Assembly (NCBI GenBank): GCA_900100835.1
Contig: FNCM01000008.1
Span: 1-64,000, forward strand
Length of the DNA: 64,000 nt
Direction: 5' to 3'
Source: Selenomonas sp. WCT3
GTDB lineage: Bacteria; Bacillota; Negativicutes; Selenomonadales; Selenomonadaceae
The notes beneath the pieces were generated by a model. That model saw only the letters and a list, made by a program, of their open reading frames with translations. It ran no database searches and had not been told where the DNA came from. A program made the translations under genes and the position numbers. Positions 25,142 to 34,224 of this stretch are shown here, piece by piece (positions within the stretch are counted from its first letter, which is position 1; every line of letters starts with the position of its first letter).

Positions 25142-25964
25142 TTGCGTTGGTGAGGCGATAGAGTTGAATCTTCCCGAGTGGGTAAAACAGGAAGAAGTAT
25201 ATCGACCCAATCGAGACCGGGATTATTTTATTTCCCGGTCTCTTTTGCGTGTCATGGCTGTGTTGGCGGCGATACGCCGCCAAGCGCATACGGCCTTGGA
25301 AAAAGATGTTCCAGCGGTAGGGGCACTGTGTTTTTTATTGGGCTGGTTGCTTTTATGTGTGGCATCCCATACGACCGCGTTTCTCGTTTGTCAGCTGGCA
25401 TTGGAAGTAGTGGTTCTTTGTTTTTTTACCGGCCGGGCCTCTAGGCGGATCTTGCAAAGTGCGAGTCTTGCTGGCGTGTTTTCGCTGCTATTGGTATTGC
25501 CGGCTTTTTGGTGGGGAAATGGGGTGTTGATGCTTCTCATTCCTTTTAAGACTTTTTTGACGGTAACGGCCTTGGGAATCTTACAGGAATGTTTGCCATG
25601 GAATCAGCTTACGGGGGCGCTTCGCTTTTTCCATATACCGCAACCGGTTATCTTTTTGCTGGATACGACCCTTCACTATGTGATTTTGCTGGGGGAGATG
25701 GCCGAAGATTTGCTTACGGCTTTAAAACTGCGTTCGGTTGGTCACAATGGGAAGAAGTATCACGCCATTGGCGGCGTACTCGGCGTCTTGTTTCTGCGTT
25801 CGCAGGAAATGTCAGAAATCTTATATGAAGCAATGGTTTGCCGCGGCTTTACCGGTGAGTATTATCCATCGCTAGGCAAACGCTTCCATCGGGCGGATGT
25901 TTTCCTGCTCATGGTATTTCTCGGTTATTGCTATTTGTTCCTGTCGTTGGAGGTTCGGTTATGA
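25116..25964 (+). CDS. cbiQ: Energy-coupling transmembrane subunit CbiQ/EcfT
   Basis: T-component of the Co/Ni ECF transporter. It overlaps cbiM by 26 bp. After a soluble N-terminus, helices lie near 65-110, 115-165 and 190-215, and the coupling helices carry the EcfT-type motifs (AEDLLTALKLRSVG near 200 and MVCRGFTGEY near 240, the conserved A-R-G signatures that touch the ATPases). Length 282. It is followed by cbiO with an ATGA overlap. Confidence 0.88.
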   Translation: MIRRFREIDCVGEAIELNLPEWVKQEEVYRPNRDRDYFISRSLLRVMAVLAAIRRQAHTALEKDVPAVGALCFLLGWLLLCVASHTTAFLVCQLALEVVVLCFFTGRASRRILQSASLAGVFSLLLVLPAFWWGNGVLMLLIPFKTFLTVTALGILQECLPWNQLTGALRFFHIPQPVIFLLDTTLHYVILLGEMAEDLLTALKLRSVGHNGKKYHAIGGVLGVLFLRSQEMSEILYEAMVCRGFTGEYYPSLGKRFHRADVFLLMVFLGYCYLFLSLEVRL

Positions 25965-26647
25965 TTCGGTTTGAAGATGTTTGTTATGCTTATGATGGTG
26001 TACCGATACTGCGTCATGTGGATTTTCGGTTGGAAAAGGGCGAGGCAGTGGCGATAACTGGACCAAATGGTGCGGGGAAATCGACACTGCTGAAGATGAT
26101 AAATGGACTCATCTATCCAGAACTTGGCCGTTACTGCTATGAGGGGGAGGAAATTACCGCAGCCAAGATGCGGGACCATCGCTATTCAAAATGGTTCCAT
26201 CAGCAGGTGGGCTATATCTGGCAGAATCCGGATAGTCAGCTATTTTGTGGTAGTGTCGAAGAAGAGTTGGCTTTTGGTCCTGCACAGATGGGACTTTCAC
26301 CAACGGAAATCAATGCCCGCGTAGAAGATGCTCTGGAACTGCTGGGAATTGAATCCCTGCGGAGGCGGGCGCCCTTCACCCTGTCGGGCGGGGAGAAGAA
26401 AAAAGTGGCAATCGCCTCGGTTCTCACCATGAATCCATCAGTCTGGACGTTGGATGAACCCCTAAATTCGCTGGATGGAAAATCTCGTCAATGGCTGATG
26501 GAATTTTTAGCCGCGTTGAAAGAGGCTGGCAAAACATTGATTTTTTCGACCCATGAGGTGGAGTTGGTTGAGTATTTTGCGGATAGGGCAATACGCATTG
26601 ATGAGTTGCATCAAGTTAAAGTTATTGGAATAAGACAGGTGTCTTGA
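25961..26647 (+). CDS. cbiO: Cobalt/nickel ECF transporter ATPase CbiO
   Basis: A 228-residue ABC ATPase with Walker A GPNGAGKST near residue 36, Q-loop WQNPDSQLF near 82 (the ECF-type NPDxQ), signature LSGGEKKKVA near 135 and Walker B WTLDEP. The ATG at 25961 has GGAGG upstream and overlaps the cbiQ stop by four bases. The cbiM-Q-O order with a single ATPase is the usual Ni/Co importer. Confidence 0.93.
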   Translation: MIRFEDVCYAYDGVPILRHVDFRLEKGEAVAITGPNGAGKSTLLKMINGLIYPELGRYCYEGEEITAAKMRDHRYSKWFHQQVGYIWQNPDSQLFCGSVEEELAFGPAQMGLSPTEINARVEDALELLGIESLRRRAPFTLSGGEKKKVAIASVLTMNPSVWTLDEPLNSLDGKSRQWLMEFLAALKEAGKTLIFSTHEVELVEYFADRAIRIDELHQVKVIGIRQVS

Positions 26648-26689
26648 AGTTAAAGATTTTTGGCTACGAGAGAAAGTGGTAAGTTATCT

Positions 26690-27559
26690 ATGGTTAAGAA
26701 AGAGTTTGAAAATACGGATGAGTTACTGCACCTGTTGGAACGCATTGCGAGAGAATCGCCAACGTTTCAGCGGATTGCTCTATACATCGAAAAGAATTAT
26801 CTGAAAGTCGTTTTTTTGACAGCAAGTGAATTGGCTGAACAGATGGGGGTAAGCCAGGGGAGCGTGTCGCGTTTCTTCATGACCCTGGGGTATCATGGCT
26901 ATAATGATTTCCTGCGCAATCTGCAACAGGTGGTATCTGAGCAGTTGACGGCTCCAAGGCGCTTGGCCTATAGCCGTGAGGGCGGACGACCGCAATGGAA
27001 TGGTATTTTGGATAAGGAAATCCAGAATATCTTGGCTTTGGAGGATATCCTGCAGGAGCAGGCCAGCAAAAAGCTGATTGAGATCCTGCAATCGCCAGCA
27101 CCGCTATATCTCGTTTCTGCCCGGATGTCAGCGACAATCCTGCCGTATATCGCCTATATCCTGAAAAAGATGCGCGAAAATGTCTTTGTGGCTACGCCGG
27201 GGACAACGGATTGGGAGCAGCTGGAGCTATGCCAGCCGGCGGACATCAACATTCTCGTCGTGTCTTTTCCCCGTTATGCCAATGAGCTCATACGGAAATG
27301 CAAGGAGCTCTCGCAGCGTGGATTCTTGCTACATCTCGTGACGGATAGCCGGTTGTCGCCGCTGAATCGTTATGCGGACGAAGCGGTGTTTATTAATGTG
27401 GTAACCTCGTCGCTGTTTGACTCTTATAGTGCGCCACTTACTTACTTCAATCTGCTGCTGCGCGAGACAGCTGCAGGGATGCCAGGACTCCAGCAGCGCT
27501 TGGAAGCCTTGGAGGAGATGGAAGAGCGGTATCATGTATACTTTACAAAAAGAGTATAG
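26690..27559 (+). CDS. RpiR-family transcriptional regulator, probable hut regulator
   Basis: A 289-residue protein: N-terminal HTH_6 domain with VFLTASELAEQMGVSQGSVSRFFMTLGYHGYNDF near residues 40-75, then a sugar-isomerase-like (SIS) domain near 110-250 (APLYLVSARMSA, NILVVSFPRYANELI). RpiR proteins bind palindromic operators and sense a phosphorylated or small ligand through SIS. Its place directly before the histidine utilisation genes suggests it controls them, perhaps sensing urocanate, as hut-linked RpiR regulators do. The ATG at 26690 is preferred to a TTG ten codons upstream. Confidence 0.85.
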   Translation: MVKKEFENTDELLHLLERIARESPTFQRIALYIEKNYLKVVFLTASELAEQMGVSQGSVSRFFMTLGYHGYNDFLRNLQQVVSEQLTAPRRLAYSREGGRPQWNGILDKEIQNILALEDILQEQASKKLIEILQSPAPLYLVSARMSATILPYIAYILKKMRENVFVATPGTTDWEQLELCQPADINILVVSFPRYANELIRKCKELSQRGFLLHLVTDSRLSPLNRYADEAVFINVVTSSLFDSYSAPLTYFNLLLRETAAGMPGLQQRLEALEEMEERYHVYFTKRV

Positions 27560-27564
27560 ATGTA

Positions 27565-27593
27565 TTGACATGGGTTGATATATGTGTTAACTT
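27565..27593 (+). promoter_or_regulatory. Possible promoter upstream of the hut leader
   Basis: Consensus TTGACA at 27565-27570, 17-base spacer and a weak TAACTT. If used, transcripts would have to pass two terminator-like hairpins before hutH. Confidence 0.35.
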
Positions 27594-27609
27594 ATACACA
27601 TGCAAAGGA

Positions 27610-27652
27610 CAAAGTGGTCTGATATGGACATATCAGTCGCTTTGCCTTTTTT
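27610..27652 (+). terminator. Hairpin with T-run after the RpiR gene
   Basis: Stem CAAAG/CTTTG plus inner seven-base CTGATAT/ATATCAG with a four-base loop, then six T. Terminator of the regulator gene or an attenuator for hut. Confidence 0.65.
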
Positions 27653-27673
27653 ATTTCCTTTGCGTGAACAATG

Positions 27674-27709
27674 GCGTTCGAGGCAGTCTTTTTGTCTCGG
27701 CGCTTTTTT
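27674..27709 (+). terminator. Second terminator-like hairpin in the hut leader
   Basis: GCG plus CGAG pair with CTCG plus CGC around a bulge, followed by six T. It lies only 20 bases after the first terminator. Confidence 0.55.
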
Positions 27710-27726
27710 ATTTAGCTTGAAATAAA

Positions 27727-27765
27727 TGATTTCATCAAGTAAAGGAAATATGAAATGTTTCATCA
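27727..27765. promoter_or_regulatory. Candidate RpiR operators before hutH
   Basis: TGAAATGTTTCA (27751-27762) is a five-base inverted repeat, and TTTCATCA occurs twice (27730 and 27758). Position just upstream of the hutH ribosome site suits a repressor site. Confidence 0.4.
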
Positions 27766-27799
27766 ATGATGGCCGGTTGCGGTGAGAAAGTGAGGAAAT

Positions 27800-29326
27800 A
27801 TGATTTATTTAGATGGCAATTCCTTAACGTTAGAAGAAGTCATACGCGTTGCCTGTGAGGGCGAAGCGGTGGAGTTAAGTCCTGAGGGAAAAGAGCAGAT
27901 CCTTGCCAGCCGCAAGATCGTCGACGGCATCCTGGAGGAGGAGAAACCTGTTTATGGTGTGTCGACAGGATTTGGCGATTTCAGCAAGGTCTTCATCAAG
28001 AAGGAAGAACGGTCCAAATTGCAACGGAATTTGATTCTGAGTCACGCAACGGGCGTGGGAACGCCCTTAGACCAGGAAGTGGTGCGGGCTGCTATGGTGT
28101 TGCGGGCCAATTCCCTGGCCAAGGGGTATTCCGGAATCCGGCTGGCAACGGTAAATCTTTTGCTGGAGCTCTTGAATCAGAAAATCACGCCAGTCATTCC
28201 CTGCAAGGGTTCAGTCGGAGCCAGCGGCGACTTGGCACCGCTTTCCCATATGGTACTGGTGATGCTCGGCGAAGGCGAGGCCTTTGTGGACGGTAAGCGG
28301 ATACCGGGGAAAGAGGCACTGGCAGCCAAAGGGTTATCCCCAGTCGTATTGAGCGGCAAGGAAGGCTTGGCATTGATCAATGGCACGCAGATCATGACAG
28401 CGGTGGGCTGCATCGCCTGGAAGGAAGCCGTGAACCTGATGAAGGCCGCCGATATAGCTGCCGCCCTGAGCCTGGAGGGACTGAAGGGAACTCGCGCCGC
28501 CTTTGACCGCAGGATCAGTCTAGTGCGGCCATATCCTGGCCAGCTGGCGACGACGGAGAACATCTTGAAGCTTACAGAGGACAGCGCCATCATTGCCTCC
28601 CATAAGTATTGCCACAAAGTTCAGGATGCGTATTCCCTCCGTTGTGTCCCACAGGTTCATGGAGCCTCGAAAGAGGCGCTGGCGCAGGCGACGCGGACGC
28701 TGAATATCGAGATTAATGCAGTTACCGATAATCCGTTGATCATGCCCGATACTGGAGAGGCCATCTCCGGTGGCAATTTCCACGGTCAGCCTATTGCCCT
28801 GGTCATGGATTATCTGAAACTGGCTATCGCGGAGATCGGAAACATCTCCGAACGGAGAACCAATCGGCTGCTGGACATGCATCTCAGCAATCTGCCGGCT
28901 TTCCTTACCGCCTTTCCGGGCGTGGATTCCGGTTTGATGATTACGCAGTATGTAGCTGCATCCCTGGTATCGGAAAACAAGGTGCTGGTTCATCCGGCCA
29001 GTGCGGATTCCATTCCTACGTCTGCCAATCAGGAAGACCATGTCAGCATGGGAACTATCGCGGCACGGCAGGTGCGGGAAATCCTGGACAACGTGGTAAA
29101 TGTCCTGGCTATTGAAATCATGGCAGCTGCACAGGGAATCGATTTCCTGAAACCATTGCTGCCAGGCAAGGGCACAGTTGCGGCCCATAAAGCGGTGCGG
29201 GCGATATTGCCACATTTGGAAAAAGACCGGTTTTTGTCACCAGAAATCAAGGCAATCCATGATTTCATCGTCAGTGGCCAGCTGGTCGAGATTGTTGAAG
29301 CCGAAACTGGCTCGCTAAAGGTTTGA
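27800..29326 (+). CDS. hutH: Histidine ammonia-lyase
   Basis: Converts L-histidine to trans-urocanate and ammonia, the first step of histidine degradation. The self-forming MIO cofactor triad Ala-Ser-Gly is at residues 141-143 in GSVGASGDLAPLSH, and the catalytic YGVSTGFGDF loop is at 52. Length 508 is normal. The weak site GTGAGGAAAT precedes the ATG. It heads an operon with a transporter and all later Hut steps, under a leader with two hairpins. Confidence 0.97.
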   Translation: MIYLDGNSLTLEEVIRVACEGEAVELSPEGKEQILASRKIVDGILEEEKPVYGVSTGFGDFSKVFIKKEERSKLQRNLILSHATGVGTPLDQEVVRAAMVLRANSLAKGYSGIRLATVNLLLELLNQKITPVIPCKGSVGASGDLAPLSHMVLVMLGEGEAFVDGKRIPGKEALAAKGLSPVVLSGKEGLALINGTQIMTAVGCIAWKEAVNLMKAADIAAALSLEGLKGTRAAFDRRISLVRPYPGQLATTENILKLTEDSAIIASHKYCHKVQDAYSLRCVPQVHGASKEALAQATRTLNIEINAVTDNPLIMPDTGEAISGGNFHGQPIALVMDYLKLAIAEIGNISERRTNRLLDMHLSNLPAFLTAFPGVDSGLMITQYVAASLVSENKVLVHPASADSIPTSANQEDHVSMGTIAARQVREILDNVVNVLAIEIMAAAQGIDFLKPLLPGKGTVAAHKAVRAILPHLEKDRFLSPEIKAIHDFIVSGQLVEIVEAETGSLKV

Positions 29327-29350
29327 GCTTACGGTTAGGAGGAAAAGAAA

Positions 29351-30160
29351 ATGAAAAGATTATTCGCTTTTGCAATGATGGTGGTATTTTGTTTGGCTGC
29401 CTTAGCAGGATGTGGTGGCAAGCAGACGGCAGAAACTGGCGCGTCTTCCAGCAGTGGTTTGGGAAAAATCGTCGTCGGCCTGGATGATAATTATCCGCCA
29501 ATGGGCTTCAAGGATGAGAATAATGAAATAACAGGCTTTGATGTGGATGTCGCCAAAGAGGCAGCGAAACGTCTGGGCCGGGAAGTAGAATTCAAGGCCA
29601 TCGACTGGGACAGCAAAGAAGCGGAACTGAAGAGCAAACGCGTCGATGTTCTTTGGAATGGTCTTGATATCACGGAAAAGCGCAAAGAGAATATGGCCTT
29701 CTCGGAACCCTATATGGAAAACCGTCAGATTGTCTTTGTGCGCAACGATAAGGTGGACAGCATCAAGTCCGTCGATGACTTGAAAGGGAAAGTGGTAGGT
29801 ACCCAGAGCGGTGGAACGGCTGAGGAATACATCGACGAACATGAAGACTTCAAACAGGGCATGAAAGATGTCAAGAAATATACGGACTATATTTCGGCGT
29901 TCATGGATCTCGAGAATGGCCGTCTCGATGCAATCGTAGCCGATGAGATCACGGGACGTTATTACATGAGCAAGCATCCGGAAAAATTAGCCGCTTTGGA
30001 GATCGTGGTGGGTTCGGTCAGTGATTTTGGCATCGGTTTCCGCAAGGAAGATACGGAACTTCGGGCGGAGGTACAGAAAGTCATGGATGATATGAAGGCC
30101 GATGGTACGCTGGCCAAGATTTCAGAAAAGTGGTTTGGCAAGGATATCATGAAGAAATGA
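29351..30160 (+). CDS. Amino-acid ABC transporter substrate-binding lipoprotein (probably histidine)
   Basis: A 269-residue type 3 solute-binding protein. A lipoprotein signal peptide ends in LAGC (Cys 21), then mature sequence GKIVVGLDDNYPPMGFKDENNEITGFDVDVAKEAA, the hallmark of polar amino-acid binding proteins. It follows hutH by 24 bp with AGGAGG before the ATG, so its substrate is most likely histidine or a related imidazole. It would be anchored in the periplasm. Confidence 0.9.
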   Translation: MKRLFAFAMMVVFCLAALAGCGGKQTAETGASSSSGLGKIVVGLDDNYPPMGFKDENNEITGFDVDVAKEAAKRLGREVEFKAIDWDSKEAELKSKRVDVLWNGLDITEKRKENMAFSEPYMENRQIVFVRNDKVDSIKSVDDLKGKVVGTQSGGTAEEYIDEHEDFKQGMKDVKKYTDYISAFMDLENGRLDAIVADEITGRYYMSKHPEKLAALEIVVGSVSDFGIGFRKEDTELRAEVQKVMDDMKADGTLAKISEKWFGKDIMKK

Positions 30161-30184
30161 TTCGCTGGTAGGGGGCATAGATAT

Positions 30185-30826
30185 ATGGACAAGATTCTGC
30201 AGTATTTACAGCCTATGTTAGAAGGATCCGAGGTCACAATGGAGATTTTCCTGCTCACCTTTGTCATGGTATTGCCACTGGGGTTGCTCGCAGCCTTAGG
30301 AAGGACAGCGAAGTGCCGCCCGCTGCAGTGGCTGTTGGAACTATATATATGGGTAATGCGCGGTACACCGCTTATGCTGCAGCTGCTATTTGTCTATTTT
30401 GCTTTGCCGCTGGCAGGAATAAAATTGCCAGATATGGTCGCAGCATTGTTGTCCTTCACCCTTAACTATACGGCCTATTTTGCCGAGATATTCCGGGCGG
30501 GCATCCAGTCGATTGGCAAGGGGCAATATGAGGCCGCAAAGATGTTGGGTATGAGCTATTCCCAGACCATGTGGCGCATTATTGTTCCGCAGATGGTACG
30601 CAGGGTGCTGCCGCCAATGAGCAATGAAACCATCAATCTGGTAAAGGATACTTCGTTGATCTACATCTTGGCCATGAACGACCTGTTGCGTGCTGCCCGC
30701 ACCATCGTTCAGCGGGAGTTCGATATGACGCCCTTTGTCGTGGCGGCGGGCTTTTACCTGTTGATGACATTTATCCTGACTTGGATGTTCAAGCGGCTGG
30801 AAGCATATTTCAGCCAGTATGAATAG
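30185..30826 (+). CDS. Amino-acid ABC transporter permease
   Basis: A 213-residue inner-membrane permease of the His/Glu/Gln family, with about five helices, the [16 protein letters not shown] motif near residue 56 and the EAA loop [30 protein letters not shown] near 115-145. It is a single permease gene, so it would work as a homodimer. It lies between the binding protein and the ATPase within the hut operon. Confidence 0.93.
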   Translation: MDKILQYLQPMLEGSEVTMEIFLLTFVMVLPLGLLAALGRTAKCRPLQWLLELYIWVMRGTPLMLQLLFVYFALPLAGIKLPDMVAALLSFTLNYTAYFAEIFRAGIQSIGKGQYEAAKMLGMSYSQTMWRIIVPQMVRRVLPPMSNETINLVKDTSLIYILAMNDLLRAARTIVQREFDMTPFVVAAGFYLLMTFILTWMFKRLEAYFSQYE

Positions 30827-30837
30827 GAGGGAATCCC

Positions 30838-31602
<765 letters not shown>

Positions 31603-31624
31603 CAGGCGGAAAGGTGATGAAAGC

Positions 31625-32896
31625 ATGGCAGAGGCTATAAAGATAAACCGGCAGCGGCTGATGACGCGGCTTGACGAGCTTAGCAAGATAGGCAAAAATG
31701 CTGCCCAGGGCATTGACCGCCAGTTGGGGAGTATTCCTGATGAGGAGGCCCGGGCCTGGCTGACAAGATGCTGGCAGCATGAGCTGGGACTGACGGTCAA
31801 GACGGATGGGATTGCCAACCTCTGGGGCCAGCAGGCTGCAAAAAGCGGCAATCGCCCGATTGTCCTTGGGTCGCATCACGATACCGTTCCCAATGGCGGT
31901 AAATATGATGGCGCTCTGGGGGTGCTGCTGGGCACAGAAGTCCTGCAAACCCTGCAGGAAAATCAGGTGGAACTTAAGCACCCCCTGTGGCTCATTTCCT
32001 TTACTGGCGAGGAGCCCAATGACTTTTCGGTATCTACCTTAGGTTCCAAAGTCCTCGCAGGACGGCTGACGGCAGCGGATGTCAAGAAGATGAAGCATCG
32101 TAAGACCGGCGAGGCACTGCCCGATGCCTTGCAACGCTTGGGCGGCGATATCCAGCAGGTGGATGGGGCGCGCTTGGCAATGAATGAATTGGCGGCGTTC
32201 TTGGAGTGTCATATCGAACAGGGGCGTGTGCTATACGATGAGCAGCATGCTGTGGCCGCCGTTTCCTGCATAACGGGCATATATCGGGAAGTCATCACGA
32301 TTTCCGGCGAGGCCAATCATGCCGGCACGACGAAGCTCAAGGACCGGCGTGATGCGTTAGTGGCAGCGGCAGAGGTCGTACTGGCGGCTGAAGCCATCAT
32401 GAAAGTGCCGGAATTTGCTGGCGTGGCTGTTACGATAGGCAGGCTGACGCTGACGCCCAATGCGTCAAACATCATCCCGGGAAAAGTCGTCATGACTTTT
32501 GATTTGCGGACTGCTGATGCAAAGATTCGCCAGCAAGCCTTGGCGATATGGCAGGAGAAGTTGCGAGAAATCAGCAGTCGCCGCTCGGTAAACATAGAGC
32601 GGAAGGTAAATCTCGATCAGCCTGAGCGCAGGATGGATGATATGGTCATCGAGGCTTTTGAGGAGGCTGCCACAGAAAATGGACAGGAGCCGGAAGTCTT
32701 GGTGAGTATGGCAGGTCATGATGCGGCCAATATGGCGCGGGTGACAAAAGCTGGCATGCTGTTCGTACAGACTGTTAACGGCTATAGCCATTGCCCGCAA
32801 GAAGAAGCGGCAGCAGATGCAATCGAGATTGCCGCCAATACCATGCTGGCAGCTGTTCGTATACTGGATAGGAGATTGGATGCGTATGACAGGTAA
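31625..32896 (+). CDS. M20-family amidohydrolase, candidate N-formylglutamate deformylase
   Basis: A 423-residue M20C metallopeptidase-fold enzyme of the carbamoylase/allantoate amidohydrolase group. Metal-site motifs are LGSHHDTVPNGGKYDGALG near residue 80, TGEEPNDF near 128, HIEQGRVL near 198 and the late NGYSHCPQEE near 385. Family members split N-carbamoyl or related N-acyl amino acids. It sits between the transporter and the HutF-like gene in a hut operon that lacks canonical hutG. I infer it removes formyl from N-formylglutamate to give glutamate and formate. A carbamoylase with another substrate remains possible. The ATG at 31625 follows AAGGTG. Confidence 0.82.
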   Translation: MAEAIKINRQRLMTRLDELSKIGKNAAQGIDRQLGSIPDEEARAWLTRCWQHELGLTVKTDGIANLWGQQAAKSGNRPIVLGSHHDTVPNGGKYDGALGVLLGTEVLQTLQENQVELKHPLWLISFTGEEPNDFSVSTLGSKVLAGRLTAADVKKMKHRKTGEALPDALQRLGGDIQQVDGARLAMNELAAFLECHIEQGRVLYDEQHAVAAVSCITGIYREVITISGEANHAGTTKLKDRRDALVAAAEVVLAAEAIMKVPEFAGVAVTIGRLTLTPNASNIIPGKVVMTFDLRTADAKIRQQALAIWQEKLREISSRRSVNIERKVNLDQPERRMDDMVIEAFEEAATENGQEPEVLVSMAGHDAANMARVTKAGMLFVQTVNGYSHCPQEEAAADAIEIAANTMLAAVRILDRRLDAYDR

Positions 32897-34211
32897 GATT
32901 ATCGAGCCGTCCTTTTGCTTTTATAAAGGCAGTCTTCAGAAAGATCTAGGCATCGCTGTGCTGGAGGGAACGATTGCCGCTATCGGGACGTCCAAGGACA
33001 TGGAAAAAGAATATCCTGACTATGAAGTGCTCCAGTGGAAGCATTTGGCACTGGTTCCGGGAACCGTCAATGCCCACAATCACAGCTTTCAAAGCTTGCT
33101 GCGGGGCATCGCGGCTGACCGTCCCTTTTTAGAGTGGCGCGATGAATCCCTCTATAAATATTCGCCGAAGATGCGGGCTGAGGATATCTATACCGGTGCC
33201 TTGTTTGCCTTTGCCGAGATGATGAAATGCGGTGTCACTACGGTTTGTGATTTCTTTTATCTGCACAACGATGGAATCGCCGGGGATGAAGCTGTCATCC
33301 GGGCGGCCCAGGATATCGGCATAAGACTGGTACTAGCCCGCACCATGTATGATTGGCAGGGGGCGCCTGCTGGTTATGTGGAAACGGTGCATCAGGCCTA
33401 CGATAATACGGAACAGCTCATGAAGAGCTATCAAGGGGGAATGACGAAGGTTATTCCGGCACCCCACAGCCTGCATGCGGCAAGTCCCGACATGATAAAG
33501 GCTGGCTGGACGTTGGCGGAAAAGCATCATACACCATTTCATATCCATGTATCAGAGGAACCCTTTGAAGTGGAGATGGTGCGCAAGGAATATGGCACGA
33601 CACCTTTGCGCTATCTCGACCAGCTGGGCGTGGCCGATGAACGGATGTGCATGATCCATGGTGTATGGCTCGAGCCGGAAGAAATCGCAATCATGGGGAA
33701 ACGGGGTTGCAAGCTGATCTATTGCCCGTCGAGCAATATGTTCCTGGCCGATGGCATCACCGATATCCCGGCATTGCTGGAACAGCAGATCACCATTGCC
33801 TTGGGCAGTGACGGCGCCTGTGGGAATAACCGCATCAGCGTGTTCGAAGAAATGCGGATGGTATCGCTGTTGCAAAAGGCAAAGACACTGGATGCGCTCT
33901 GTGTCAATTATCATGACGCTATGGCCATGGGTACGAAGAATGGTGCGAATGTCCTGGATTTGCCAATCGGTGAGATTGCCGTTGGCAAAAAAGCCGATTT
34001 CGTGGGCGTGTGCTTGACCGATTTTTCGCTGCAGCCATTGAGCTCGGCCGGGCAGTTCCTGCCCAATCTCGTCTACTCCCTGCAGCCCACTGCTATTGAC
34101 CGGGTCATGGTGGATGGCATAGAGACCGTACGCGAGGGTAAGCTGCAAAAGATGACGGAAACATGTATCGTTGAGCAAGTGCAGAAAACAATGAAGTATT
34201 TGGAAGCATGA
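32880..34211 (+). CDS. hutF: HutF-like formimidoylglutamate deiminase (amidohydrolase family)
   Basis: A 443-residue metal-dependent deaminase: NAHNHSFQSLLRG near residue 64 (HxH ligands, and the HutF-like HSFQ), FHYLHH-like FFYLHNDG near 127, HIHVSEEPFE near 223, MIHGVWL near 258 and the catalytic Asp in LGSDGACGN near 310. HutF turns N-formimino-L-glutamate into N-formyl-L-glutamate plus ammonia. Operon position between HutU/HutI and an amidohydrolase supports this over guanine or 8-oxoguanine deaminase. It overlaps the M20 gene by 17 bp, with GGAG before the ATG at 32880. Confidence 0.78.
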   Translation: MRMTGKIIEPSFCFYKGSLQKDLGIAVLEGTIAAIGTSKDMEKEYPDYEVLQWKHLALVPGTVNAHNHSFQSLLRGIAADRPFLEWRDESLYKYSPKMRAEDIYTGALFAFAEMMKCGVTTVCDFFYLHNDGIAGDEAVIRAAQDIGIRLVLARTMYDWQGAPAGYVETVHQAYDNTEQLMKSYQGGMTKVIPAPHSLHAASPDMIKAGWTLAEKHHTPFHIHVSEEPFEVEMVRKEYGTTPLRYLDQLGVADERMCMIHGVWLEPEEIAIMGKRGCKLIYCPSSNMFLADGITDIPALLEQQITIALGSDGACGNNRISVFEEMRMVSLLQKAKTLDALCVNYHDAMAMGTKNGANVLDLPIGEIAVGKKADFVGVCLTDFSLQPLSSAGQFLPNLVYSLQPTAIDRVMVDGIETVREGKLQKMTETCIVEQVQKTMKYLEA

Positions 34212-34224
34212 GGAGCTGGAAATC

